Source: Saccharopolyspora_C sp040643635
Lineage (GTDB): Bacteria; Actinomycetota; Actinomycetes; Mycobacteriales; Pseudonocardiaceae
Assembly (NCBI RefSeq): GCF_040643635.1
Contig: NZ_JBEYUS010000001.1
Span: 186,001-250,000, forward strand
DNA: 64,000 nucleotides
Reading direction: 5' to 3'
Made by a program: the position numbers and the translations under genes. Of the stretch, positions 19,913-28,472 are shown one piece after another. Each line of letters opens with the position of its first letter. The first letter of the stretch is position 1. The notes beneath the pieces were generated by a model. It saw only the letters and a program-made list of their open reading frames with translations. It had not been told where the DNA came from and ran no database searches.

Positions 19913-21264
19913 GTGAACCGCGTCCGATCAAAGGATGGCCTGCTAGGCAGGGTAACCGGCGAATGAACAAGATCGGCGAGTTGCACTACCAGTGGGTGCA
20001 GCGTCGCAAGTCGTCGACGCCGTTCCGCCCGGAGACGCGCCCCGAAGACTCCGATTACAACCTGCACTACGTCGACGTGGAACCCGCCAGCAAGGGCGGG
20101 CTGGAATACGAGATGGTCTGTCACGAGGCGATGCAGCAGCACCCGCTCGGCAAGGTGCGGCCGAACCTCTTCCCGGTTTTCGGGGCGCGAGTGGCAGGCA
20201 GCCTTCTCGGCGGCGCCATCGGCGATGCCCTGGGCGCGAGGGTCCGCGCCGATGAGATCGATGCGATCCGGCAGCGGTTCGGGAAGAACCTGGTCTTCGA
20301 ACTCGGGTTCATGGCGGAACCGGAGTTCGCCTTCACAGAGCACACGCAGCTCGCCCTGTTCGCCTGGGAATCGTCGATCCGGGCGCGGGTGGGTGCGCGC
20401 CTGAACGGGACGGGTGTCGCGGACGTGCTGTCGGCGGCGCAGCACGGTGCGCAGCGGTGGGCTTGCACCCAAGGTGTCCCGTGGCAGCAGGCGGCCGGAC
20501 CGTACGGGCGGTTCGCGGAGCCGGACGGGTGGCTGGTGCGGGAGGGGCGGTTGTTCTCCCGGCGCGGCGATTCCGGGGTGGTCGTGGATTCCGCGCTGCA
20601 GTTCGCGAGCAGCGGTGTTCGCGGCGCGCTGGACAACCCGGTACGCACGGCACGGGGTCCGCACGCACTCGCCGGGGCCTCGGCGGTGGCGCTGGCCCCG
20701 CACGATCCGCAACGGGTGTTCGACGAGGCGGTGCGGGTGGCGATGCTGACCCATTCCTCGTCCGATGATTGCCTGCCCGCGGGCGTGTTCGCGTCGGTGC
20801 TGAACTCCCTCTACTACGAGGTGCCGTTCGCGGAGAGCGTCGAGGCGGCATACGAGTACCTGGTCCAGTGGGGCGGCCACGAGGAGACGAAGCGGGTGCT
20901 CGACGTCGTCCGCACCGCGCCGAGCGAGGAGGGCGAAGTCCCGCCCGCGCGCGCCGAGGAGTGGTTCGGTCCGGGCCGCAGCGGGGCCGAGGTCCTGGGG
21001 TACGGGCTGTGGGCGGCCGCGCTGAGCGACTACACGCGCGAGGGGATCTTGTTCGCGGTGAACCAGTCCGGCGATTCCGCAGGCAGCGGGTTCGTGGTCG
21101 GCGCGCTCACCGGAGCCGCCTACGGGGACCACCAGCTCCCGTACTGGCCGCACGAGCGCCTCGAGCTGAAGGACACCATCACCACCCTCGCCCACGACGC
21201 GGTGACCGAGTTCGACGAACCCCCCACCGACCCCACCTGGTTCCAGCGCTACCCGGGTTGGTGA
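19888..21264 (+). CDS. Degenerate ADP-ribosylglycohydrolase-like protein, candidate partner of the upstream toxin-like protein
   Basis: About 458 residues from the ATG at 19888 (GGGGGAGAAGGG upstream), overlapping the previous gene by 25 bases. A GTG at 19909 that overlaps its stop as GTGA is an alternative. After a basic N-terminal 90 residues, an ARH-like domain begins (GSLLGGAIGDALGARV) and ends ELKDTITTLAHDAVTEF...WFQRYPGW like the other ARH proteins here. The metal motifs are changed: DDTQ becomes TEHTQ, and DSDST becomes SGDSAGSG. It is therefore probably not a glycohydrolase. The changes parallel those in the N-terminal half of the 1298-residue protein. Position directly after a toxin-like gene is typical of immunity genes, but that role is inference. 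Confidence 0.78.
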   Translation: MESGQGAVSEPRPIKGWPARQGNRRMNKIGELHYQWVQRRKSSTPFRPETRPEDSDYNLHYVDVEPASKGGLEYEMVCHEAMQQHPLGKVRPNLFPVFGARVAGSLLGGAIGDALGARVRADEIDAIRQRFGKNLVFELGFMAEPEFAFTEHTQLALFAWESSIRARVGARLNGTGVADVLSAAQHGAQRWACTQGVPWQQAAGPYGRFAEPDGWLVREGRLFSRRGDSGVVVDSALQFASSGVRGALDNPVRTARGPHALAGASAVALAPHDPQRVFDEAVRVAMLTHSSSDDCLPAGVFASVLNSLYYEVPFAESVEAAYEYLVQWGGHEETKRVLDVVRTAPSEEGEVPPARAEEWFGPGRSGAEVLGYGLWAAALSDYTREGILFAVNQSGDSAGSGFVVGALTGAAYGDHQLPYWPHERLELKDTITTLAHDAVTEFDEPPTDPTWFQRYPGW

Positions 21265-21324
21265 GGGCTGGGTCGGTGCGGGGCGGAATGATCGGGGCCG
21301 GTCGGTGACGAGGGGGAGTGCAGG

Positions 21325-22953
21325 GTGATCGTCGGGACGCCGGTGGCGGGGACGTTGGCCTTGGTGGACGGCCGGTGGCACGGGTGGTCGGAGTCGCGGG
21401 ACGGGTCCGCGGTGCTGGCGGGATTCGAGGCGCCGGTGCCGGTGGAGCGGATCGGGTCCGTCGTCGTGGTGCAGGGCGAGCCGCCCGAGCCGGGGCGGGC
21501 GTTCCCGGCTCCGGCCGCGCACGGCGCGCCGACCGAGCCCGCGCTGCGCCCGGACGCGCGCGCGGAGCTGGGTGCGGCGCTGCGGGCTGCGGTGCCAGCG
21601 GGGGCGCGGGGCGTCGGCGTCGAGTGCACGGCGCTCGGCACCCGCGTCGAGGTCTCCGGGACGGCCACGACCGATAGCGGTGAGCACGCCTGGATCCCGC
21701 CGCAGGAGGTGCTGGACGCGCTGCGCCGCGCCCGCGTCGTCGAGTACCGCCCGGAGTCCGGTGCGTGGACGACGGCCCGTTGCACCGCGGCGCCCGGCGG
21801 TGCACCGGTCGTCGAGTTCGGACACGACCGGCCCGCGGAGGTGGCTCCGCAGGACGCGTTCGACGAGCTCCGCCACTTCCCGCGCCCGCAGGCACCGGAG
21901 TGGTTGCTGGGGCCGGCGTGGCGGCACTACGAGCAGCACCGCGCGGCGGGCGGGGCGGGCCCGGTGCGGATGGCGCGGCTCTTCGACGGCGCGGACGCGG
22001 AGGGCCGCCCGTTCGCGTACCGGCCGGTGCTGCCGTGGGTGGAGAAGCGGCTGCTGGTGGACTACCTGTCGGGTGGCGCGGTGGTGCTGGCCGCCCGCAG
22101 CACGTCGGCGGACGAGGTCGACCCGAGCCGTCCGGCGGAGGTGCCGAAGCGCTTCCACACCGACGGCTCCTGGGTGTGGCCGCTGTCGATGGCCTACTAC
22201 CTGGACGTGCACGACATCGCCCCGCCGCGCGACTTCCTGGACCACGTCCGGGCTCGGGCGCACCGGCTGCCGGAGCTCGTCGCGGACCACGCGGTGGAGC
22301 AGGCCAAGGCGCTGGTGCTGGGGTCCGATGCGGACGAGTTCGACGCGGAGCGGACCGCGGGCGCGATCGACTTGGCGCGCCGCTTCATCGCGGCGCTGGG
22401 CGTGAGCCGCCGCCGCTACAACTTCGCCGAACCGGTCGAGGCCGGCTGGAGCATGCTGCGCGAGGCGGACGGCTGGTGGTCGGTGTTCTGCGTGGACGGC
22501 GGGGAGGTCCGCAACCACTCCCGCTTCCCGGAGGCGCACGCCGCGGCCGCGCACCTGATCGGCGCGGTGGCGCTGAACCGGAGCTCGATGCAGCGCGAAC
22601 CGGACGAGCCGCTGGCCGAGTACGAGTGCCGGATCGTGCCGCTCGGCCCGGACCTGCCGCTGTCGGCGTACGGGGAGCGGCGGCACGCGATGCTGCCGGA
22701 CGGGGCCGAAGTGGACCGGTTCGGCACGCCCGACGGGAACACGGTCTTCGTCGCGGGCACCACGCTGCCGCAGCGCTCGCTGCCGCCGGGGCGGGAGCCG
22801 GGCGAGTACCGGCGGTACCGGGTGGTGCGGAGCTTCGAGGTGCTCACCGCGGTGGCCGCTCCGGACCACGGGCAGGTCGGCGGCGGCACCGCCCACCTGC
22901 TGCCGCAGCCGGTGGGGGAGCTCGTCGCGGGCGGCTGGCTGGCCGAGGTGTGA
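21325..22953 (+). CDS. Protein with C-terminal TNT-like (NAD+ glycohydrolase fold) domain
   Basis: 542 residues, GTG with GAGGGGGAG upstream. The C-terminal 100 residues follow the tuberculosis-necrotizing-toxin (TNT, formerly DUF4237) pattern: LPDGAEVDRFGTPDG (about 457-471), LPQRSLPPG, EYRRYRVVRSFEV (about 494), then GQVGGGTAHLLP (about 516) and LVAGGWLAEV. Residues 1-440 are a folded mixed region I do not recognise; residues 275-310 read HTDGSWVWPLSMAYYLDVHD. No signal peptide or WXG motif. In known TNT domains a His and a Gln are important; the places I would align read Arg (EYRRY) and Ala (GGGTAH), so activity is doubtful. It ends the ARH/T7SS island. Confidence 0.75.
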   Translation: MIVGTPVAGTLALVDGRWHGWSESRDGSAVLAGFEAPVPVERIGSVVVVQGEPPEPGRAFPAPAAHGAPTEPALRPDARAELGAALRAAVPAGARGVGVECTALGTRVEVSGTATTDSGEHAWIPPQEVLDALRRARVVEYRPESGAWTTARCTAAPGGAPVVEFGHDRPAEVAPQDAFDELRHFPRPQAPEWLLGPAWRHYEQHRAAGGAGPVRMARLFDGADAEGRPFAYRPVLPWVEKRLLVDYLSGGAVVLAARSTSADEVDPSRPAEVPKRFHTDGSWVWPLSMAYYLDVHDIAPPRDFLDHVRARAHRLPELVADHAVEQAKALVLGSDADEFDAERTAGAIDLARRFIAALGVSRRRYNFAEPVEAGWSMLREADGWWSVFCVDGGEVRNHSRFPEAHAAAAHLIGAVALNRSSMQREPDEPLAEYECRIVPLGPDLPLSAYGERRHAMLPDGAEVDRFGTPDGNTVFVAGTTLPQRSLPPGREPGEYRRYRVVRSFEVLTAVAAPDHGQVGGGTAHLLPQPVGELVAGGWLAEV

Positions 22954-23118
22954 GCGACGCCTCGTGCCTGGTCGGGCACCGGTGCGCCCGAGTCGTGGGA
23001 CGGGCGCCACGCCCGCTGGCGGCTCTTGCCCGCGGCGGTAAGGTCGCGGGCAACACCACACCACTAGCTCGATCCGCGGCGCTTCGGGGAAGATCGAGCA
23101 GGTCTTGGGGACCCCGTT
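22954..23118. other. Spacer between the island and the str operon promoter
   Basis: No gene. It holds a perfect 9-bp inverted repeat, TTGCCCGCG (23026-23034) and CGCGGGCAA (23045-23053), with a 10-base loop and no T run. It may act as a terminator or RNA-stabilising hairpin for the upstream gene. Confidence 0.45.
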
Positions 23119-23148
23119 TTGACCCCCTCAGAACGGGGCGGGTATCTT
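23119..23148 (+). promoter_or_regulatory. Promoter of the str operon (rpsL)
   Basis: TTGACC (23119-23124), an 18-base spacer, then TATCTT (23143-23148) fit a housekeeping-sigma promoter. Transcription would begin near 23155, giving a leader of about 325 bases before rpsL. A CCCCGTT/AACGGGG inverted repeat (23112-23118, 23132-23138) brackets the -35. The leader then has an ACCCGA-AAGCTA-TCGGGT hairpin (23159-23176). Confidence 0.65.
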
Positions 23149-23319
23149 TGCTTATCGGACCCGAAAGCTATCGGGTCGGTCCGTATGCCCGTGCGTGAGC
23201 AGTGACCACTCCGGTGGTCGTGATCGCGGACATGGGCCGTGCGGAACTCTCCTGACAACCATCGGGTTCGTTCCTGTCGGTGCGCTCCCGCGGGCACCAC
23301 CAGCGCCGCAAGGCCGGGG

Positions 23320-23339
23320 AGTGGGCGACACGCCCGACC
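23320..23339 (+). promoter_or_regulatory. Leader element shared by the rpsL and rpsJ operons
   Basis: A 20-base stretch identical to 28249-28268, with a GGGCG-ACA-CGCCC hairpin core followed by GACC and then CGTG one base later in both copies. It lies 140 bases upstream of rpsL within the predicted leader. The identity suggests common control of the two ribosomal operons. Confidence 0.55.
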
Positions 23340-23478
23340 TCGTGGTGCGGGGGAGTCCCAAGTAAACAGTGCCTGCCAGGTGCTCGGCGCCAGGGCACGT
23401 GCCCGGACGCCGACGTGTGCGAGCGCCGCCGGGCGAGAGCAACCACGAAGACGCGAACGCTCAAGAGAAAGCCGGTCC

Positions 23479-23853
23479 ATGCCCACCATCCAGCAGCTGG
23501 TCCGTAAGGGCCGCCAGGACAAGGTCGCCAAGACCAAGACCGCGGCGCTCAAGGGGAGCCCGCAGCGGCGTGGCGTGTGCACCCGCGTGTACACCACCAC
23601 CCCGAAGAAGCCCAACTCGGCACTGCGCAAGGTCGCTCGTGTCAAGCTCACCAGCGGCATCGAGGTCACGGCCTACATCCCGGGTGAGGGGCACAACCTC
23701 CAGGAGCACTCGATCGTGCTGGTTCGCGGCGGCCGTGTGAAGGACCTCCCCGGCGTGCGGTACAAGATCATCCGCGGGTCGGCCGACACGCAGGGTGTGA
23801 AGAACCGCAAGCAGGCTCGCAGCCGCTACGGCGCGAAGAAGGAGAAGAGCTGA
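23479..23853 (+). CDS. rpsL: 30S ribosomal protein S12
   Basis: 124 residues. Decoding-centre protein with the TTTPKKPNSALRKVARV block (K43) and GGRVKDLPGVRYK (K88); both streptomycin-resistance positions carry the wild-type lysine. The start ATG at 23479 follows AGAGAAAG. The stop overlaps the rpsG start (TGATG). First gene of the str operon. Confidence 0.98.
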   Translation: MPTIQQLVRKGRQDKVAKTKTAALKGSPQRRGVCTRVYTTTPKKPNSALRKVARVKLTSGIEVTAYIPGEGHNLQEHSIVLVRGGRVKDLPGVRYKIIRGSADTQGVKNRKQARSRYGAKKEKS

Positions 23854-24323
23854 TGCCCCGCAAGGGTCCGGCCCCGAAGCGGCCGCTCAACGCCGATCCC
23901 GTGTACGCGTCCCCGCTGGTCACCCAGCTGGTGAACAAGGTCCTCGTCGACGGCAAGCGCTCGCTGGCCGAGAAGATCGTGTACGCGGCGCTCGAAGGCG
24001 CTCGGGAGAAGAACGGCACCGACCCGGTGGTCACGCTCAAGCGTGCGCTGGACAACGTGAAGCCGACCCTGGAGGTCCGCAGCCGCCGCGTGGGTGGCGC
24101 GACCTACCAGGTGCCGATCGAGGTCCGCGCCGGCCGCTCCACCACGCTGGCGATGCGCTGGCTGATCACCTACTCGCGGCAGCGCCGGGAGAAGACCATG
24201 GTCGAGCGCCTCATGAACGAACTGCTCGACGCCAGCAACGGCCTCGGCGCGAGCGTCAAGAAGCGCGAAGACACGCACAAGATGGCGGAGTCCAACAAGG
24301 CCTTCGCGCACTACCGCTGGTGA
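23853..24323 (+). CDS. rpsG: 30S ribosomal protein S7
   Basis: 156 residues, standard bacterial length. Primary 16S rRNA binder that organises the head of the 30S subunit. Starts MPRKGPAPKRPLNADPVYASPLVTQLVNKVL and contains MRWLITYSRQRREKTM. The ATG overlaps the rpsL stop by one base, so translation is coupled. Confidence 0.98.
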   Translation: MPRKGPAPKRPLNADPVYASPLVTQLVNKVLVDGKRSLAEKIVYAALEGAREKNGTDPVVTLKRALDNVKPTLEVRSRRVGGATYQVPIEVRAGRSTTLAMRWLITYSRQRREKTMVERLMNELLDASNGLGASVKKREDTHKMAESNKAFAHYRW

Positions 24324-24399
24324 CGTCGGGTCGGCTCCTGCCCGCCTCGGCACACCGATTCGACGGCTTGCATCTGCTGTAGGAACGGGGAAGAAACTC

Positions 24400-26502
24400 G
24401 TGGCACGCGACGTGCTGACGGACCTCACGAAGGTCCGCAACATCGGCATCATGGCCCACATCGACGCGGGCAAGACCACCACGACCGAGCGGATCCTGTA
24501 CTACACCGGGATCAACCACAAGCTCGGCGAGACGCACGACGGCGCCTCGACGATGGACTGGATGGAAGAGGAGCAGAAGCGGGGTATCACGATCACCTCG
24601 GCTGCCACCACGACCTTCTGGGGCGACTACCAGATCAACATCATCGACACCCCCGGGCACGTCGACTTCACGGTCGAGGTGGAGCGCTCGCTGCGCGTCC
24701 TGGACGGCGCCGTCGCGGTTTTCGACGGCAAGGAAGGTGTCGAGCCGCAGTCCGAGCAGGTCTGGCGGCAGGCGGACAAGTACGACGTCCCCCGCATCTG
24801 CTTCGTCAACAAGATGGACAAGCTGGGCGCGGACTTCTACTTCACCGTGAAGACCATCCGCGAGCGGCTGCACGCCACTCCGCTGGTCATCCAGCTCCCG
24901 ATCGGCAGCGAGTCCGACTTCGAGGGCATCGTCGACCTGGTCAGCATGAAGGCGCTGACCTGGCGCGGTGACGTGAAGAAGGGCGAGCAGTACGAGATCG
25001 AGGAGATCCCGGCCGACCTCGCCGAGGCCGCCGCGTCCTACCGCGAGCAGCTGATCGAGGCCGTCGCCGAGACCGATGAGGCCCTCATGGAGGCCTACTT
25101 CGGCGGCGAGGAGCTGACCACCGAGCAGATCAAGGCCGGCATCCGCAAGCTGACCGTCGAGCGCACCGCGTTCCCGGTCCTGTGCGGTACCGCGTTCAAG
25201 AACAAGGGCGTGCAGCCCATGCTCGACGCGGTCGTCGACTACCTGCCCGCGCCGCTGGACGTGCCGCCGGTGCAGGGCCTGCTGCTGGACGGCGAGACCG
25301 CCGCCGAGCGCAAGCCCAGCACGCAGGAGCCGTTCGCCGCGCTGGTCTCCAAGATCGCGGTGCACCCGTTCTACGGGAAGCTGACGTACATCCGCGTCTA
25401 CTCCGGCAAGCTCGCCTCCGGTTCGCAGGTCATGAACTCGACCCGCGAGCGCAAGGAGCGCATCGGGAAGCTCTTCCAGATGCACTCCAACAAGGAGAAC
25501 CCGGTCGACGAGGCCCAGGCCGGTCACATCTACGCGGTCGTCGGACTGAAGGACACCACCACCGGTGACACCCTGTCCGACCCGCAGAACCCGATCGTCC
25601 TGGAATCGATGACGTTCCCGGAGCCGGTCATCGACGTGGCCGTCGAGCCGAAGACGAAGGCCGACCAGGAGAAGCTGTCCACGGCGATCCAGAAGCTCGC
25701 CGAGGAGGACCCGACCTTCCGCGTCCACCACGACGAGGAGACCGGTCAGACGGTCCTCTCCGGCATGGGCGAGCTGCACCTGGAAGTCCTGGTCAACCGG
25801 ATGAAGTCGGACTTCAAGGTCGAGGCGAACATCGGTAAGCCGCAGGTGGCCTACCGGGAGACCATTCGCAAGCCGGTCGAGAAGTACGAGTACACGCACA
25901 AGAAGCAGACCGGTGGGTCCGGGCAGTTCGCCCGCGTCATCATCGCGCTCGCGCCGATCGAGCAGACTGCGGACAGTGCGACGTACGAGTTCGAGAACAA
26001 GGTCACCGGTGGTCGCGTTCCGCGCGAGTACATCCCGTCGGTGGACCAAGGCGCGCAGGACGCCATGCAGTACGGCGTGCTGGCCGGCTACCCGCTGGTG
26101 GGCGTCAAGGTGACCCTGCTCGACGGCCAGTACCACGAGGTCGACTCGTCGGAAATGGCGTTCAAGGTCGCCGGTTCCATCGCTCTGAAGGAGGCCGCGC
26201 AGAAGGCTTCCCCGGCGATCCTCGAACCGGTGATGGCGGTCGAGGTGATCACGCCCGAGGACTACATGGGCGATGTCATCGGCGACCTCAACTCCCGCCG
26301 TGGCCAGATCCAGGCCATGGAGGAGCGCAGCGGTGCGCGCGTCGTCAAGGCGCAGGTGCCGCTGTCCGAGATGTTCGGGTATGTCGGCGACCTGCGTTCC
26401 AAGACGCAGGGCCGCGCGAACTACTCGATGGTGTTCGACTCCTACGCCGAGGTTCCCGCGAACGTGGCGAAGGAGATCATCGCGAAGGCTACGGGCGAGT
26501 AA
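24400..26502 (+). CDS. fusA: Elongation factor G
   Basis: 700 residues, GTG start preceded by GGGGAAG. Translocation GTPase with the G1 loop AHIDAGKTT, RGITI, DTPGHVDF and NKMD motifs, and the C-terminal domains IV and V ending in PANVAKEIIAKATG. It follows rpsG by 76 bases in the str operon. Confidence 0.98.
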   Translation: MARDVLTDLTKVRNIGIMAHIDAGKTTTTERILYYTGINHKLGETHDGASTMDWMEEEQKRGITITSAATTTFWGDYQINIIDTPGHVDFTVEVERSLRVLDGAVAVFDGKEGVEPQSEQVWRQADKYDVPRICFVNKMDKLGADFYFTVKTIRERLHATPLVIQLPIGSESDFEGIVDLVSMKALTWRGDVKKGEQYEIEEIPADLAEAAASYREQLIEAVAETDEALMEAYFGGEELTTEQIKAGIRKLTVERTAFPVLCGTAFKNKGVQPMLDAVVDYLPAPLDVPPVQGLLLDGETAAERKPSTQEPFAALVSKIAVHPFYGKLTYIRVYSGKLASGSQVMNSTRERKERIGKLFQMHSNKENPVDEAQAGHIYAVVGLKDTTTGDTLSDPQNPIVLESMTFPEPVIDVAVEPKTKADQEKLSTAIQKLAEEDPTFRVHHDEETGQTVLSGMGELHLEVLVNRMKSDFKVEANIGKPQVAYRETIRKPVEKYEYTHKKQTGGSGQFARVIIALAPIEQTADSATYEFENKVTGGRVPREYIPSVDQGAQDAMQYGVLAGYPLVGVKVTLLDGQYHEVDSSEMAFKVAGSIALKEAAQKASPAILEPVMAVEVITPEDYMGDVIGDLNSRRGQIQAMEERSGARVVKAQVPLSEMFGYVGDLRSKTQGRANYSMVFDSYAEVPANVAKEIIAKATGE

Positions 26503-26526
26503 TTCCCTGTAGTTCGGCGGCGGGTG

Positions 26527-26554
26527 GCTCCGGCCTCCGCGGGAGGACCGGAGC
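26527..26554 (+). other. Hairpin in the fusA-tuf spacer
   Basis: GCTCCGG-CCTCC-GCG-GGAGG-A-CCGGAGC forms a 12-bp stem with one bulged A. No T run follows, so partial termination, RNA processing or stabilisation of the tuf message are all possible. Confidence 0.5.
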
Positions 26555-26664
26555 ACTCCGCTGCCAAACCCGACAGGACTCCGCCTGGCACTGAATCTTC
26601 GCGGTTTCGCGGGGACTGGCTAGTCGTACGGCGGAAAGAGAACCAAGTCCAGGAGGACAATCCA

Positions 26665-27858
26665 GTGGCTAAGGCGAAGTTCGAGAGGGACAAGCCGCAC
26701 GTCAACATCGGGACCATCGGTCACGTTGACCACGGCAAGACCACGCTCACCGCGGCCATCACCAAGGTGCTGCACGAGAAGTACCCGGAGCTGAACCCCT
26801 TCACGCCGTTCGACGAGATCGACAAGGCTCCCGAGGAAAAGCAGCGCGGCATCACGATCCAGATCGCGCACGTCGAGTACCAGACCGAGAAGCGTCACTA
26901 CGCGCACGTCGACGCCCCCGGTCACGCCGACTACGTGAAGAACATGATCACGGGTGCCGCCCAGATGGACGGGGCGATCCTGGTCGTCGCCGCCACCGAC
27001 GGTCCGATGCCGCAGACGCGTGAGCACGTGCTGCTGGCTCGCCAGGTCGGCGTGCCCTACATCCTCGTCGCGCTGAACAAGGCCGACATGGTCGACGACG
27101 AGGAGATCATGGAGCTCGTGGAGATGGAGGTGCGCGAGCTGCTGTCCGGCGAGGACTACGACGGCGACGACGCCCCGGTCATCCGCGTCTCCGCGCTGAA
27201 GGCGCTCGAGGGCGACCCGGAGTGGTCGAACAAGATCGTCGAGCTGCTCGACGCGGTCGACGAGAACGTTCCGGACCCGGAGCGCGAGACCGACAAGCCC
27301 TTCCTGATGCCGGTCGAGGACGTCTTCTCGATCACCGGCCGCGGCACCGTGGTGACCGGTCGCATCGAGCGCGGCATCGTCAAGGTCAACGAAGAGGTCG
27401 AGCTCGTCGGCATCAAGGACACCGCGCTGAAGACCACGGTCACCGGCGTCGAGATGTTCCGCAAGCTGCTGGACGAGGGCCAGGCCGGTGACAACGTCGG
27501 TCTGCTCGTGCGCGGTATCAAGCGCGAGGACGTCGAGCGCGGCATGGTGGTCGTCAAGCCGAAGACCACGACCCCGCACACCGAGTTCGAGTGCCAGGTC
27601 TACATCCGGTCGAAGGAGGACGGTGGCCGTCACACCCCGTTCTTCAACAACTACCGGCCGCAGTTCTACTTCCGCACCACCGACGTGACCGGCGTCGTGA
27701 CCCTCCCCGAGGGCACCGAGATGGTCATGCCGGGCGACAACGTCGAGATGTCGGTGCAGCTGATCCAGCCGATCGCGATGGAGGACGGCCTCCGCTTCGC
27801 GATCCGCGAGGGTGGTCGTACGGTCGGCGCGGGTCGCGTCACCAAGATCATCAAGTGA
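26665..27858 (+). CDS. tuf: Elongation factor Tu
   Basis: 397 residues from the GTG at 26665 with AGGAGGA upstream; the in-frame extension to 26524 is not part of the protein. Delivers aminoacyl-tRNA to the ribosome. GTPase motifs GHVDHGKTT, RGITI, DAPGHADY and NKADM are intact, as are domains 2 and 3 (TGRGTVVTGRIERG). Last gene of the str operon, followed by a strong terminator. Only one tuf copy is in the window. Confidence 0.98.
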   Translation: MAKAKFERDKPHVNIGTIGHVDHGKTTLTAAITKVLHEKYPELNPFTPFDEIDKAPEEKQRGITIQIAHVEYQTEKRHYAHVDAPGHADYVKNMITGAAQMDGAILVVAATDGPMPQTREHVLLARQVGVPYILVALNKADMVDDEEIMELVEMEVRELLSGEDYDGDDAPVIRVSALKALEGDPEWSNKIVELLDAVDENVPDPERETDKPFLMPVEDVFSITGRGTVVTGRIERGIVKVNEEVELVGIKDTALKTTVTGVEMFRKLLDEGQAGDNVGLLVRGIKREDVERGMVVVKPKTTTPHTEFECQVYIRSKEDGGRHTPFFNNYRPQFYFRTTDVTGVVTLPEGTEMVMPGDNVEMSVQLIQPIAMEDGLRFAIREGGRTVGAGRVTKIIK

Positions 27859-27864
27859 TCCACC

Positions 27865-27910
27865 GCGAGGGCCTGCTTCCTTTCCAGGGAGCAGGCCCTC
27901 GCTGGTTTCC
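27865..27910 (+). terminator. Intrinsic terminator after tuf
   Basis: A perfect 13-bp stem, GCGAGGGCCTGCT (27865-27877) with AGCAGGCCCTCGC (27890-27902), starts 6 bases after the tuf stop and is followed by TGGTTTCC. It ends the str operon transcript. Confidence 0.88.
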
Positions 27911-27997
27911 GGGGTCGTGCCGCGGCTCGGGCCTGGAAACCACCCCCCGATTCGGGCTGGCATCCGGCGTGTGTCATCCTGTATGGGTTGCTCGTTC

Positions 27998-28053
27998 GGA
28001 GCGGCCGGTTTCCCGGGTGTTCATCACCTGTCGGTGGAAGTCCCGGCCGCTCC
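27998..28053 (+). promoter_or_regulatory. Long stem-loop in the tuf-rpsJ spacer
   Basis: A perfect 11-bp inverted repeat, GGAGCGGCCGG (27998-28008) and CCGGCCGCTCC (28043-28053), closes a 34-base apical region with an inner CACC-TGTC-GGTG hairpin. The 614-base spacer 27859-28472 has no gene; besides the tuf terminator and the shared 20-base element I saw no convincing promoter. It could be part of the S10 operon leader. Confidence 0.5.
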
Positions 28054-28248
28054 GCCGCGAGAAGCCCCGCGCCCTGGAGTTTCGGAGCAGGACCGGTTTC
28101 GGCCGGGCCTGGGCGCTGCGACGGGATTCTTCCCGCGTCGCCGTCCGGCAGGGTGCAAAGAACTAGGTGTACGGGTCTTCGAGGGTGTCTTTCGAGAAGC
28201 TCTCGGATCCATCCCAACGGCGAAGTTCGGTGGGACCGGTCTGTGCGC

Positions 28249-28268
28249 AGTGGGCGACACGCCCGACC
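28249..28268 (+). promoter_or_regulatory. Leader element shared by the rpsL and rpsJ operons (second copy)
   Basis: 20 bases identical to 23320-23339 with the same GGGCG-ACA-CGCCC core, located 205 bases upstream of the rpsJ start. Confidence 0.55.
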
Positions 28269-28472
28269 GCGTGTACCGGGCACCAGCAACCTGAACAGGG
28301 GCGGACCGAGGGTCGAGCCCTCCGAGCGGGAGTCATCTCGCCGAGAGCTCACGGCCCAGGCCGCGACGGGCACCCGAAGCCCATGGGCGCAGGCGCCGTC
28401 GTCAGCATCGAGCTGAGGACCGCCACAGCGCCGACCACTGGCGGCACGAGACTAGAGGAACGGCAAGCCACT

